From WHSW01 sp033856255 (GTDB lineage Bacteria > Actinomycetota > Thermoleophilia > Solirubrobacterales > 70-9): a stretch of DNA of 64,000 bases. A program made the position numbers and the translations under genes. Positions within the stretch are counted from its first letter, which is position 1. Each line of letters starts with the position of its first letter. The stretch spans positions 40,817-104,816 of the forward strand of contig JAWVFH010000042.1 of the NCBI GenBank assembly GCA_033856255.1, in the 5' to 3' direction. A model generated the notes under the pieces. The model was not told the origin of the DNA, made no database searches, and was given only the letters and a program-made list of their open reading frames with translations. Positions 17,556 through 26,561 of this stretch are shown piece after piece.

Positions 17556-18542
17556 CTATGCGGCGGCGGCGGCCAGCTGCCCGCAGGCGGCGTCGATGTC
17601 GCGCCCGCGGGTGAGGCGAACCGTCGCCGGCATCCCGCGGCCGACCAGCGTCGAGCGGAAGGCCTCGATCGCCTCCGGATCGGAGCCCTCGAACTCGCCG
17701 CCGGTCGGGTTGTAGGGGATCAGATTGACCTTGAACGCCGCCCGGGGGGTGAGCGCGTCGGCCAGGGCGCGCGCCTGGTCGGGCCGGTCGTTGACCCCGG
17801 CGAGCATCAGGTACTCGACGTAGACCCGCTTGCCGCGCGCCGCCCGCCAGTCGCGGCAGGCGTCGAGCACGTCGGCGAGCGGGTAGCGCTCGTTGACCGG
17901 CATCAGCTCCGAGCGCAGGGCGTCGTCGGCGGCGTGCAGCGAGAGCGCCAGCCGCACCCGCGGCCCCTCGGTCGCGAGGCGCTCGATCCCGGGGATCCAG
18001 CCGACGGTCGAGATCGTCGTGTGCGAGGTCGCGACGCCGAGGTCCGGCAGCCGCTCGCAGGCGCCGATCACGGCGTCGAAGTTCATCATCGGCTCCCCCA
18101 TGCCCATGAACACGGCCTGGTTGACGGGCTCGTGGCGGCGAAAGTGAAGCGCCTGGTCGAGGATCTCCGAGCTGGTCAGATTGCGCCCGAAGCTCATCGC
18201 GCCGGTGGCGCAGAAGGTGCAGGTGAGCGGGCAACCCGATTGGCTCGACAGGCAGAGCGAGCGCCGCCCGTCGCGGTAGCGCATCAGCACCGCCTCGACC
18301 GGGCGGCCGTCGCCGGTCGCAAACAGCGCCTTCTCCGTCCCGTCGTCCGAGCGCGCCGTCCGCTCGAGCCGCAGCGTCGAGAACGGGACCTCGTCGTCGA
18401 GCCGGCCGCGCAGCTCGGCCGGGAGGTTCGTCATCTCGTCATACGAGCCCGCCCCGCGGGCCGCCCACTCCCACACCTGGTCGGCGCGGTAAGCGGGCGA
18501 TCCGCGGGCGGCGAGGCGTTCGCTGAGCAGCTCGAGGTCCAT
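17556..18542 (-). CDS. rlmN: 23S rRNA (adenine2503-C2)/tRNA adenine37 methyltransferase
   Basis: A 328-residue radical SAM enzyme that methylates C2 of A2503 in 23S rRNA and A37 in some tRNAs. The cluster motif is CPLTCTFC (Cys104, 108, 111) and the second mechanistic cysteine is present near the C-terminus (RDIDAACGQL, about Cys320). The GMGEPMMN block, SLHAADDALRSELMP and the final NLIPYNPTGGEFEGS are diagnostic. The start at ATG 18542 gives the standard family length. It is divergent from the 2-hydroxyacid dehydrogenase across 27 bp, where the leaderless TANNNT box is not clear. Confidence 0.95.
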   Translation of the reverse strand: MDLELLSERLAARGSPAYRADQVWEWAARGAGSYDEMTNLPAELRGRLDDEVPFSTLRLERTARSDDGTEKALFATGDGRPVEAVLMRYRDGRRSLCLSSQSGCPLTCTFCATGAMSFGRNLTSSEILDQALHFRRHEPVNQAVFMGMGEPMMNFDAVIGACERLPDLGVATSHTTISTVGWIPGIERLATEGPRVRLALSLHAADDALRSELMPVNERYPLADVLDACRDWRAARGKRVYVEYLMLAGVNDRPDQARALADALTPRAAFKVNLIPYNPTGGEFEGSDPEAIEAFRSTLVGRGMPATVRLTRGRDIDAACGQLAAAAA

Positions 18543-18569
18543 CGATCGAGTGTGACAGCGTTGCTCGGG

Positions 18570-19505
18570 ATGGCTAGCTGTTTCGTCACCCGCGAGCTGC
18601 CGGGGACGGCGCTCGAGCGCCTGCGCGCCGCCCACGAGGTCGAGGTCTGGAGCGAGCGCGAGGCGCCGCCGAGGGCTGACCTGCTCGCCGGCGCCGCCGA
18701 GGCCGAGGGCCTGCTGTCGCTGCTCACCGACCCGATCGACGCCGAGCTGATCGAGGCCTGCCCACGGCTGCGGGTGATCTCCAACTACGCCGTCGGCGTC
18801 GACAACGTCGACGTCGAGGCCGCGACGGCCCGCGGGATCCCGGTCGGGCACACGCCCGACGTGCTCACCGACTCGACCGCCGACCTCGCCGTGGCGCTGA
18901 TGCTGGCGATCGCCCGCCGCCTGCCGGAGGGCGAGCGGATCGTCAGCGCCGGCGAATGGGGGACCTGGGACCCCGCCTCCTTCCTCGGCCGCGACCTGCA
19001 CGGAGCGACGGTGGCGATCGTTGGCCGTGGCCGGATCGGGACCGCGGTCGCGCGCCGGCTCGAGGGCTTCGGCTGCGAGTTGCTGCTGGTCGGCCGCGAC
19101 GACCCCGAGGCGCTGCCGCGGGCGCTCGCCGCCGCCGATTTCGTCACCCTCCACACCCCGCTGACCCCGGCGACGCGGGGCCTGATCGGCGAACCCGAGT
19201 TGAAGCGGATGAAGCCGACCGCGTACCTGGTCAACACCGCCCGTGGGCCGATCGTCGACGCCCAGGCGCTCGAGCGTGCCCTCCGCGAGGGCTGGATCGC
19301 GGGCGCCGGGCTCGACGTCACCGACCCCGAGCCGCTGCGGGCCGACCACTCGCTGCTCTCAGCGCCGAACCTGCTCGTCATTCCCCATCTTGGCTCCGCG
19401 ACCCATCGGACGCGCGAAGCGATGGCGGACCGCGCGGTCGACAACCTGCTCGCCGGGCTGGCCGGCGAGCGCCTGCCGGCCTGCGTCAACCCCGAGGTTT
19501 ACTGA
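18570..19505 (+). CDS. D-isomer-specific 2-hydroxyacid dehydrogenase (glyoxylate/hydroxypyruvate reductase-like)
   Basis: A 311-residue NAD(P)-dependent oxidoreductase. The nucleotide-binding loop is VGRGRIG. The catalytic Arg-Glu-His triad is recognisable in NTARGP, DPEP and PHLGS. The N-terminal substrate domain (ISNYAVGVDNVDVEAA) matches GhrB and related enzymes acting on glyoxylate, hydroxypyruvate or similar 2-keto acids; the exact substrate is not determinable. ATG 18570 was chosen because earlier in-frame starts lie inside rlmN on the other strand. The stop overlaps that of the convergent VOC gene by 7 bases. Confidence 0.9.
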   Translation: MASCFVTRELPGTALERLRAAHEVEVWSEREAPPRADLLAGAAEAEGLLSLLTDPIDAELIEACPRLRVISNYAVGVDNVDVEAATARGIPVGHTPDVLTDSTADLAVALMLAIARRLPEGERIVSAGEWGTWDPASFLGRDLHGATVAIVGRGRIGTAVARRLEGFGCELLLVGRDDPEALPRALAAADFVTLHTPLTPATRGLIGEPELKRMKPTAYLVNTARGPIVDAQALERALREGWIAGAGLDVTDPEPLRADHSLLSAPNLLVIPHLGSATHRTREAMADRAVDNLLAGLAGERLPACVNPEVY

Positions 19506-19939
19506 CCGCCGAGTCCCTTCTCGCGCAGCTCGGACAGGGCCGATTCGCCCTTCGAGATCTCCACGCCCATCACCCCGAGCACACCGTCGGTCTTCGTGAA
19601 CTGGATCTCCCGGTAGTCGACGACCTGCACCAGGTTGCCCCAGGGGTCGACGAAGTCGAGGCCCCGGCCGGGCCTGATCTCGGCTCCAGCCGCCTCCAGC
19701 GCCGCCCGCGCCGCCTCCTTGTCGTCGACGACGAGGCCGAAGTGGCGCGCGTCGTCGGCGATCTGCGAGCGACCCTCGGAGAGGGCGAGGAACTGATCGC
19801 CCATGTCGAGAAAGGCCATCCCCGGTATCCGGCCGCGGAGCTCGAACTCGAACACCGAGCCGTAGAACTCGAGCGCCGCGTCGAGGTCGCCGACCTCGAG
19901 CGCGACGTGGTTGATGCCGAGCAGACGGGGACGCGCCAT
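19499..19939 (-). CDS. VOC family protein (glyoxalase/dioxygenase fold)
   Basis: A 146-residue two-module VOC protein starting at ATG 19939. INHVALEVGDLDAALEFYG supplies the first metal-type His, and a second His lies in HFGLVVDD. The terminal PWGNLVQVVDY strand has Gln where many members have the ligand Glu. This mix leaves open whether it is a metal-dependent lyase/dioxygenase or a binding protein. The longer frame upstream was rejected because it is antisense to the SHOCT membrane gene. TACCCT lies seven bases before the start. Confidence 0.82.
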   Translation of the reverse strand: MARPRLLGINHVALEVGDLDAALEFYGSVFEFELRGRIPGMAFLDMGDQFLALSEGRSQIADDARHFGLVVDDKEAARAALEAAGAEIRPGRGLDFVDPWGNLVQVVDYREIQFTKTDGVLGVMGVEISKGESALSELREKGLGGQ

Positions 19940-19975
19940 AGGCGTCAGGGTAGAGCGCGATAGGGTCCGACGAGG
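19940..19975. promoter_or_regulatory. Divergent leaderless promoters (VOC protein and SHOCT membrane protein)
   Basis: Minus-strand TACCCT at 19947-19952 ends 7 bases before ATG 19939. Plus-strand TAGGGT at 19961-19966 ends 9 bases before ATG 19976. Confidence 0.5.
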
Positions 19976-21325
19976 ATGAGCGAGGCGGGGGACAGCGCAA
20001 CGAAGAGCCGGCGGGCCGTACCGCTCATCCTCATCGTCCTCGCGTCGATCATCGCCGTGGTCTCGATCTTCGCGATCTGGGCCAAGCGCCAGCTGCTCGA
20101 GACCGACACCTGGGTCGATACCTCCACCGAGCTGCTCCAGGACGAGGCGATCCAGGGCGCGCTCTCGGACTTCCTCGTCAACCAGCTCTACTCGAACGTC
20201 GATGTACAGGCCGAGATCGCCGCGCAGCTGCCGCCGCAGCTGGCGCCGCTCGCCGGCCCGATCTCGGGCGGCGTGCGCCAGCTCGCCACCCGGGCCGCCG
20301 ACCGCATCCTCGCCGAGGCCAAGGTCCAGGACCTTTGGGAAGCCGCCAACCGGGCTGCGCACGAGAAGTTCCTCAACATCGTCGAGGGCGACGGAACCGC
20401 CGTCTCGACCAGCAACGGCACGGTGACGCTCGAGCTGGGCGCGATCCTCGACCAGCTGATCACCGAGCTCGGCCTGCCCGCGGACCTGGCCTCGAAACTG
20501 CCGCCGGAGGCAGCCAGCCTCGAGATCCTCAAGTCCGACCAGCTCGAGGGGGCGCAGACGGCGGTCGACATCCTCCACACCCTCGCCTGGGCTCTGCTGG
20601 CCATCACCCTGCTCCTCTTCGCGCTCGCGATCTACCTCGCCGGCGCGCGCCGGCGCCAGACGCTGCGGACGGTCGGATTCGCGTTCATCCTGATCGGCGC
20701 GCTCGTCCTGCTCGCCCACCGGGCCGCCGGCACCGCGATCGTCGCCTCGCTCTCCGACGTCGCCAGCTCCGACGACGCGGTCAATTCGGTGTGGACGATC
20801 GGCACCTCACAGCTGACCGAGATCGCCAACGGCGTGATCCTCTACGGCATCTTCGTCGTCATCGCGGCCTGGCTGGCCGGGCCGACGTCGCTGGCGACCG
20901 GGATCCGCGACGGGATCGCGCCCTGGTATCGCCAGCCACGGTTCGCCTACGCGACCCTTGCGGTGTTGCTGATCGTGCTCTTCTGGTGGGATCCCACCCA
21001 GGGCACCCATCGCCTCGGTCCGTCGATCATCCTGATCGTGCTGCTCGCGATCGGGACCGAGTGCCTGCGCCGCCAGATCGCGCGCGAGTTTCCCGACCGC
21101 GTCACCGCCGGCTCCTCCGAGGGCGTCGCCCAGAGCATCGCGGCGCGGATGCGCGAGGCGCGCGAGCGCCGGGTCGCGGGCAGGCAGGCGCCCGACGCCC
21201 CAGCCACAGCCGTCGGCGACTCCCGGGCCGCCGAGCTCGAGCGGCTGGCGAAGCTGCGCGACTCCGGGGTCCTCACCGACGAGGAGTTCGCCGCCGAGAA
21301 GCAGCGGGTCCTGTCGGCGAGCTAG
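19976..21325 (+). CDS. Polytopic membrane protein with C-terminal SHOCT domain
   Basis: 449 residues. A first membrane helix near 15-36 (VPLILIVLASIIAVVSIFAIW) is followed by a large, probably extracytoplasmic helical domain (to about 195). Several helices follow (AWALLAITLLLFALAIYL, RTVGFAFILIGALVLLA, VILYGIFVVIAAWLAG, FAYATLAVLLIVLFWW, and one more). The C-terminus carries a SHOCT helix pair (ERLAKLRDSGVLTDEEFAAE), a short oligomerisation module often attached to membrane proteins. Function unknown; it may be an envelope sensor or scaffold. The stop overlaps the convergent desaturase stop by 4 bases. Confidence 0.82.
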   Translation: MSEAGDSATKSRRAVPLILIVLASIIAVVSIFAIWAKRQLLETDTWVDTSTELLQDEAIQGALSDFLVNQLYSNVDVQAEIAAQLPPQLAPLAGPISGGVRQLATRAADRILAEAKVQDLWEAANRAAHEKFLNIVEGDGTAVSTSNGTVTLELGAILDQLITELGLPADLASKLPPEAASLEILKSDQLEGAQTAVDILHTLAWALLAITLLLFALAIYLAGARRRQTLRTVGFAFILIGALVLLAHRAAGTAIVASLSDVASSDDAVNSVWTIGTSQLTEIANGVILYGIFVVIAAWLAGPTSLATGIRDGIAPWYRQPRFAYATLAVLLIVLFWWDPTQGTHRLGPSIILIVLLAIGTECLRRQIAREFPDRVTAGSSEGVAQSIAARMREARERRVAGRQAPDAPATAVGDSRAAELERLAKLRDSGVLTDEEFAAEKQRVLSAS

Positions 21326-22347
21326 GCGCCGGCGGTAACCGGCCGGCCGGCCGGAGCACGGACCAGGGCGCGCGCCTCGGCCCAGGTGAGCAGCCGGCCG
21401 CTGTCCTGGTCGATGAGCTTCAGCCGCACGCACCGGAAGCTGTCGCGGATCGTCAGCACCGGGACGTTGGCGAAGACCTCGTTCTCGTCGTGAGCGGCCT
21501 GCAGCCTGTAGTTCGGCACCCGCGCGTTCAGATGATGGACATGGTGGAGCCCGATGTTGCCGGTGAAGAACTGCAGCAGCTTCGGCAGCTTCAGGTACGA
21601 GCTGCCCTCGAGGGCGGCGTCGTCGTAGCTCCAGCGGTCGCTGCTCTCCCAGTAGACGTCCTCGAACTGGTGCTGGACGTAGAACAGCCAGACGCCGGCC
21701 ATCCCCGCCAGGTAAGCGGGCAGGACCTGGACCAGGAGGACGGTCGGGATCCCGAACGCCAGACAGAGCGCGGTCAGCGCCACGGCAAGCGTGAGGTTGG
21801 TGAGGATGATGCTGTTGCGAAGCCGGCGGCGCTTGTCGCGGGAGCTGATCCGGGGCCCGATCATCAGCGACCAGATCGGCCCGAGGCCGAACATCACCAG
21901 GGGGTTGCGAAAGAGGCGGTAGCCGAGCCGCTGCTGCCAGGAGCGGCTGTAGTACTCGGCCACGGTCAGGGTCGGCACGTCCCCCTGGCCGCGGCGGTCG
22001 AGGTCGCCGGCGGTCCCGTGGTGGACGGCGTGATCGAAGCGCCAGTTCTCGTACGTCTGCCAGACCAGCAGCGATGTGAAGCGCCCGACCCAGCGATTGC
22101 CGCGCTTGGTGGGCATGAACGAACCGTGCCCGCAGTCGTGAAAGACGATGAACGTCCGCAGCAGGAAGCCGCCGGCGGGGATCGCGAGTCCGAGCGTCAG
22201 GAAGATCGAATCGCCCGAGCTCATGTACATGAACGCGGTCAGCGCCAGATAGGGGACGACCGACGTAACGAGATCGAGGAAGCTGCGTGAGAGGCTCGCC
22301 TGCGCGTACGCCTCGATGTCCTGTCTCTGCTCAGCCGTCTTCGTCAT
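21322..22347 (-). CDS. Membrane fatty acid desaturase
   Basis: 341 residues from ATG 22347, chosen over an upstream in-frame start at 22422 because a GGAAGG Shine-Dalgarno sits about 9 bases before it. The three histidine boxes of di-iron membrane desaturases are present: HDCGH, HAVHH and HHVHH, with hydrophobic pairs between them (for example LGLAIPAGGFLLRTFIVF). It should introduce a double bond into acyl chains of membrane lipids or acyl-CoA, with regiospecificity unknown. Divergent from the chromate-transporter-like gene; unusual in this window in using a leadered start. Confidence 0.92.
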   Translation of the reverse strand: MTKTAEQRQDIEAYAQASLSRSFLDLVTSVVPYLALTAFMYMSSGDSIFLTLGLAIPAGGFLLRTFIVFHDCGHGSFMPTKRGNRWVGRFTSLLVWQTYENWRFDHAVHHGTAGDLDRRGQGDVPTLTVAEYYSRSWQQRLGYRLFRNPLVMFGLGPIWSLMIGPRISSRDKRRRLRNSIILTNLTLAVALTALCLAFGIPTVLLVQVLPAYLAGMAGVWLFYVQHQFEDVYWESSDRWSYDDAALEGSSYLKLPKLLQFFTGNIGLHHVHHLNARVPNYRLQAAHDENEVFANVPVLTIRDSFRCVRLKLIDQDSGRLLTWAEARALVRAPAGRPVTAGA

Positions 22348-22470
22348 CCCGGTCGCCCTTCCACGTCGTTTTTGCACGCCGATGCCCGAGTCCCGGGCCA
22401 CCGACTCTACGGCACCCGCCAAATCCGAGGTCTAGGACCTTATCGATCGACTGCGGTCAAACTGCCCCTC

Positions 22471-23610
22471 GTGTCCGACTCGCCCCGCTCCATCTTTTTG
22501 CGGTTTCTGCGCTTCGGGGCTCTCGCCTGGGGCGGCCCGGCGGCGCAGATCGCGATGATCAAGGCCGAGTGCGTCGACGAGCTCGGCTGGGTCTCGGAGG
22601 ACACGTTCCGCAAGACGCTCGCCGTCTACCAGGTGCTGCCGGGGCCGGAGGCGCACGAGCTCTGCGTCTTCTTCGGGCGCCTGCGCGGCGGCAAGCTCGG
22701 CGGCTTCCTTGCCGGGCTCGGGTTCATGCTGCCCGGCTTCGTGCTCATGCTCGCCCTCTCGGCCGTCTACGTGGAGGCGAGCCTCGAGGGCCACCTAGAC
22801 GAGCTCTTCTACGGGCTCACGGCGGCGGTCGGTGCGATCGTCGCCCGCGCCCTCGTCCGGCTCAGCCGCACCTTCATCACCGACGTGCCGCTGGCGCTGA
22901 TCGCGATCGCGGGCCTCGTCCTCACCCTCGCCTTCGACGCCACCTTCATCGTCGTGCTGCTCGGCGGCGGCCTCGTCTACGAGCTGTGGACGAACGCCGG
23001 GCGGTGGAGGGGGCGGGCGAGCTCGCTGGCTCCCGGGCCGGCGGTGCTCCTCCTCCTCGCCGGCACGGTGACCGTGTCGCTGACGGCGACGATCTTCTGG
23101 GAGGGCCTGAAGGCCGGGCTGGTGACCTTCGGCGGCGCCTTCACCGTGATCCCCTTCCTCCAGCAGAGCGCCGTCGACGTGCATCACTGGCTCACCGACT
23201 CGCAGTTCGTCGACGGCCTGGCGATGGGCGGCGTCCTGCCGGCGCCGCTGATCATCTTCTCCACCTTCGTCGGCTACGTCGCCGGCGGGCTCGCCGGGGC
23301 CCTGGCGATGACCTTCGGCATCTTCCTGCCCGCCTTCGTCTTCCCGATCTTCCTCCACCGCCAGTTCGTCGCCGTGGCGGCGAACGAGCGGATCCGCCCG
23401 TTCCTGCTCGGCGTCGCCGCGGCGGTGATCGGGCTGATCGCGGCGGTCACGGTCCAGATCGTCCACACCAGCGTCGTCGACGTCTACACGGCCCTGCTGG
23501 CGCTTGGCGCCTTCGCCGCCCTGCAGCGGTGGCACGGGAGGCTGACCGTGCTGTGGGTCGTGCTCGCCTGCGGCGCGATCGGCGCGCTGCTGCAGGCGAC
23601 CGTCGTCTGA
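22471..23610 (+). CDS. Chromate transporter (CHR) family membrane protein
   Basis: About 379 residues from GTG 22471; a TTG at 22372 is an alternative, and neither has a convincing ribosome site. The protein is an internally duplicated CHR transporter: the first half carries FGALAWGGPAAQIAMIK and LPGPEAHEL, the second half GLVTFGGAFTVIPFLQQ and LPAPLIIFSTFVGY. About ten hydrophobic segments are visible. The family exports chromate or related oxyanions, but many members have no proven substrate. Divergent from the desaturase. Confidence 0.85.
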   Translation: MSDSPRSIFLRFLRFGALAWGGPAAQIAMIKAECVDELGWVSEDTFRKTLAVYQVLPGPEAHELCVFFGRLRGGKLGGFLAGLGFMLPGFVLMLALSAVYVEASLEGHLDELFYGLTAAVGAIVARALVRLSRTFITDVPLALIAIAGLVLTLAFDATFIVVLLGGGLVYELWTNAGRWRGRASSLAPGPAVLLLLAGTVTVSLTATIFWEGLKAGLVTFGGAFTVIPFLQQSAVDVHHWLTDSQFVDGLAMGGVLPAPLIIFSTFVGYVAGGLAGALAMTFGIFLPAFVFPIFLHRQFVAVAANERIRPFLLGVAAAVIGLIAAVTVQIVHTSVVDVYTALLALGAFAALQRWHGRLTVLWVVLACGAIGALLQATVV

Positions 23611-23620
23611 GCGCTGGTCC

Positions 23621-24979
23621 CTACTCGCCGTGCGGGTCGAGGAAGGCGAGCAGGCTGCTGAGGAACTCGCTCTTGCCCGGGGCGGCGGTCAGCGGGTCGA
23701 GGTGGCTCTGCTGGGGGGCGCCGTTGACGAGCAGCGACTGGCTCTTCGGCGTCCGTGCCCGCTTGACCAGCCTGTTTGCGCCGCGCAGCACGTCACCGTC
23801 GGTGAGCGTGGTCTGGAAGGCATAGATCGGGACGTCGATCTCGTTCGTGTGCATCAGCCGCAGGCCGAGGAACTTGGCGACGTCGTTCATCTTCATCTGG
23901 TCGGCGCCGTTGGTGTCGATCGTCAGCCGCTTGGGGAAGTACCACTCGACCGAGTTCGGCTCGGCGCCGAACGTCTCGGCCAGGCGGGCGACCGGGGTGA
24001 CGCCGCCGTCCACCCAGTCGCGCGGGTCGCCGCCCGCCGCCAACCCGCCGCCGTTGATGTGCAGGTCGGCCGACAGCGGTGAGCTGTCGCGATCGAAGTC
24101 GAAGCCGAGCAGGCCGCGGTTGGTGACCGTGACCGGCGGCTTGTACGCGTCGGGCAGCAGGGGGTAGGCCTGCAGGTTGGCCGCGCTCCCGGTTGGGTCG
24201 AGGCGGGCGAAGATCCCACCGACCTCGGCGAACAGGCCCGCGGACTCCACAACTTGGTTGCCGATCAGGTCGCGAAACGGGCTCGAGGTCTGAAGGTCGG
24301 CGATCTGCTGCTGGGCCTGGGCGAGGTCGTAGGCGTCGAAGCTGCCGAGCAGGCCACCGTCGATCAGGACCAGGCCGTCGACGTCCTTGTAACCGGGCTT
24401 GCCGTTGAAGTCCCAGGCGGCGTAGGCCGCCGTCAGCGAGGCGCCGAGGGAATGGCCGCCGAGGATCACCTGGCGCCCGCCCTCGCCCGCGGCGAGAACG
24501 ACCTTGCGGGCGTCGTCGAGCGCCGTCTTCATTCCCCACTCGCGGGCGAACGGGGCCGTGCTCGCGTCGAAGAACTGAAAGTGGTTGGCCGGCGTGCCTC
24601 CGTTGGTGACCCAGCCGAGGTAGTAGTCGAACATCTCCTGCGGGGTCGCCTGGCCGGCCAGGGACCGCTCGAACATCGAGGTGTCCTCGAGCACCTGGGA
24701 GCGGCGGTCGATCGCCCAGACCTGGAGGCCGGCGACCCGCTTGGTCAGTTCGTCGGCGAGCAGGGTGAAGTCGCCGGCGCCGCCCTGGGTTCCCGGCATC
24801 AGCACGAGCACGCGGTCGGCCCGCCTCGGCCCGATCTCGTGGACGGAGACGTGGTCGAAGGTCTCGGGGCCGGGGCCGGCCGAGTCGATCGTCACGACCT
24901 TGTCGATCGCCGACGCCGGCGCGGCGAAGATCAGAGCTGCCGCGCCGATGGTCAGCATCCCTGCCGTCAAGCGCCTCAC
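23621..24979 (-). CDS. Secreted alpha/beta hydrolase
   Basis: 452 residues with a signal peptide (about 1-24, ending APASA). The alpha/beta-hydrolase nucleophile elbow is GHSLG (Ser177), and an oxyanion-type strand precedes it (VLVLMPGTQGGAG). The acid and His of the triad are not assigned with certainty; the C-terminal HLDPLTAAP is a candidate for His. An insert of about 150 residues (FRDLIGNQVVESAG onward) forms a large cap. Probably an esterase or lipase acting outside the cell. The GTG start at 24979 lies 25 bp from the divergent exonuclease gene, with TATAAA eight bases upstream. Confidence 0.85.
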   Translation of the reverse strand: MRRLTAGMLTIGAAALIFAAPASAIDKVVTIDSAGPGPETFDHVSVHEIGPRRADRVLVLMPGTQGGAGDFTLLADELTKRVAGLQVWAIDRRSQVLEDTSMFERSLAGQATPQEMFDYYLGWVTNGGTPANHFQFFDASTAPFAREWGMKTALDDARKVVLAAGEGGRQVILGGHSLGASLTAAYAAWDFNGKPGYKDVDGLVLIDGGLLGSFDAYDLAQAQQQIADLQTSSPFRDLIGNQVVESAGLFAEVGGIFARLDPTGSAANLQAYPLLPDAYKPPVTVTNRGLLGFDFDRDSSPLSADLHINGGGLAAGGDPRDWVDGGVTPVARLAETFGAEPNSVEWYFPKRLTIDTNGADQMKMNDVAKFLGLRLMHTNEIDVPIYAFQTTLTDGDVLRGANRLVKRARTPKSQSLLVNGAPQQSHLDPLTAAPGKSEFLSSLLAFLDPHGE

Positions 24980-25004
24980 GCACGTCCTTTATAGCTTGCC
25001 GGTC
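24980..25004. promoter_or_regulatory. Overlapping divergent leaderless promoters
   Basis: In this 25-bp gap the minus box TATAAA (24988-24993) overlaps the plus box TAGCTT (24992-24997). They end 8 and 7 bases from their starts. RNA polymerase could probably serve only one direction at a time. Confidence 0.5.
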
Positions 25005-25862
25005 ATGGCCGCCCCCTTGCTCGTCGTCGACCTGCCGTCGATGCTCTATCGCGCCTTCTTCGCCCTCCCCGACTCGATCAGGGGCGCCGACGGCAAGCCG
25101 GTCAACGCCCTGCTCGGCTCCGCGAACCTGATCCTGCAGGAGGTGGGCGAGCACCGGCCGCGCGCCGTCGTTCTCTGCATGGGACCCGACGCGGCCACCT
25201 ACCGGGTCGAGCTCTACCCCGGCTACCACGCCGAGCGCCCCGAGATGCCGGAGGACCTGGTCCCCCAATGGGCCGACGCGCCGGCCTTCTTCGAGGCCTT
25301 CGGGTGGACGGTCGCCGTCCACGACTCGCTCGAAGCCGATGACCTCCTGGGCTCGTTCGCGGAGCTGGAGTCGAAGGCCGGTGGCACGACGCTGCTGCTG
25401 ACCGGCGACCGCGACATGTTCCAGTGCGCGTCCGGCGACGTCACGGTGCTCTACATCAGCACCGGGGTTCGCGGCGCCCAGCGGGTCGACCCGGAGGAGG
25501 TCGAGCGCCGCTACGGCGTCAAGCCCGAACAGGTTCCCGACTTCATCGCCCTGCGCGGCGACCCCTCCGACGGGCTCCCCGGGGCGAAGGGCGTCGGCGA
25601 GAAGACCGCCGCCGAGCTGCTCGGCCGCCACGACACGCTCGAGGGCGTGCTCGAGGCCGCGATCGCCGAGACGCGGCCGAAGCTGCGCACCTCGCTGCTC
25701 GGATCGCGGGAGGAGCTGCTCGCCTTCAAGCGGATCGCCACCCTCCAGGACGCGAACGTGAAGCGACCGCGCGACAAGCGCACCGACCTGAAGGGCGCCG
25801 CCGCCGCGGCGCGAGCGCGGGCGATGAACCGGCTCGCCGACCGCCTCGACCCGTCGAAATGA
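25005..25862 (+). CDS. 5'-3' exonuclease (DNA polymerase I N-terminal type)
   Basis: 285 residues, a stand-alone version of the Pol I 5' nuclease/FEN domain with no polymerase part. The N-terminal LVVDLPSMLYRAFFALP carries the first metal Asp; EADDLLGSFAELE and LLTGDRDMFQ give further acidic ligands. A helix-3-turn-helix DNA-binding module reads GDPSDGLPGAKGVGEKTAAELL. Expected role: flap or RNA-primer removal in replication and repair. ATG 25005 was selected because the longer frame overlaps the divergent hydrolase gene. A strong hairpin follows the stop. Confidence 0.92.
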   Translation: MAAPLLVVDLPSMLYRAFFALPDSIRGADGKPVNALLGSANLILQEVGEHRPRAVVLCMGPDAATYRVELYPGYHAERPEMPEDLVPQWADAPAFFEAFGWTVAVHDSLEADDLLGSFAELESKAGGTTLLLTGDRDMFQCASGDVTVLYISTGVRGAQRVDPEEVERRYGVKPEQVPDFIALRGDPSDGLPGAKGVGEKTAAELLGRHDTLEGVLEAAIAETRPKLRTSLLGSREELLAFKRIATLQDANVKRPRDKRTDLKGAAAAARARAMNRLADRLDPSK

Positions 25863-25873
25863 CCATGGGCGCT

Positions 25874-25912
25874 GTGGCGACTTTCGGTCGGATAGCGACC
25901 GAAACCCGCCAC
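25874..25912 (+). terminator. Long two-tier hairpin after the exonuclease gene
   Basis: A perfect 9-bp stem TTTCGGTCG/CGACCGAAA with loop GATAG (25882-25904) is extended by GTGGCG/CGCCAC (25874-25879 with 25907-25912) across a two-base internal loop. It begins 12 bases after the stop codon. No U-tract follows. Confidence 0.6.
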
Positions 25913-26006
25913 GGGCTGCCGTTGCGGGCTCGCGGCGGGCGGCGATCGATGAGTTCGCGGCGATCGCGGGGTCTAAACGGCAAACGTCGATACGGAGGTA
26001 AGAGAA

Positions 26007-26552
26007 GTGGGAGCGATTCGCGTACACGAGTTCATCAGCCTCGACGGGGTGATCGACACGCCGACGTGGACCTTCGACTACGGCTTCGATCCCCGGATGG
26101 GAGAGGTGATCAGCGGCTTCGCGGAACGCAGCCAGGGCATCCTGCTGGGGCGCACGACCTACGAGATGTTCGAGCCGGCGTGGTCGACGCGGACCGTGGA
26201 GGATGATCCCGGGGCGCCGTTCTTCAACGACACCACCAAGTACGTCGTCTCCGGGACGCTGACCGATGCGACGTGGAGGAACTCGGAGATCATCGGGCCG
26301 TACGACCCCGACGCGATCCGCAGCCTCAAGGACGAGGTCGGCGACCTCTACGTCAGCGGCAGCGGCACGCTGGTCCGGGCGATGCTCGCCGACGGCCTGG
26401 TCGACGAGCTGCATCTGTTCGTCTTCCCGCTCACCCGCGGGTCCGGTCCGCGGCTCTTCCCCGAGGGCGCCGCGCCCGCCAACCTGTCGCTTACGGCGTC
26501 TGACTCGTACGAGAACGGTGTGATGTACCTCGCCTACCGACCGCAGGCGTAA
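26007..26552 (+). CDS. Dihydrofolate-reductase-like (RibD C-terminal) protein
   Basis: 181 residues. GTG 26007 has a clear GGAGG Shine-Dalgarno about 9 bases upstream, so this gene is leadered. The RibD_C/DHFR-like fold is shown by HEFISLDGVID at the N-terminus, GRTTYEMFEPAW, KYVVSGTL and LYVSGSGTLVRAML, the latter matching the NADPH-binding Gly-rich strand. The family includes riboflavin-pathway reductases and many general dihydrofolate-reductase-like proteins of unknown substrate. Not in an operon with riboflavin genes here. Converges with the epimerase gene. Confidence 0.85.
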   Translation: MGAIRVHEFISLDGVIDTPTWTFDYGFDPRMGEVISGFAERSQGILLGRTTYEMFEPAWSTRTVEDDPGAPFFNDTTKYVVSGTLTDATWRNSEIIGPYDPDAIRSLKDEVGDLYVSGSGTLVRAMLADGLVDELHLFVFPLTRGSGPRLFPEGAAPANLSLTASDSYENGVMYLAYRPQA

Positions 26553-26561
26553 GTAGCGCGC

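Noticed and set aside
22372..22470. TTG start and N-terminal extension of the chromate-transporter-like protein
   Set aside because: The added residues are not hydrophobic, are not conserved in pattern and overlap the divergent regulatory region; GTG 22471 fits the family length better, though neither start has a ribosome site.
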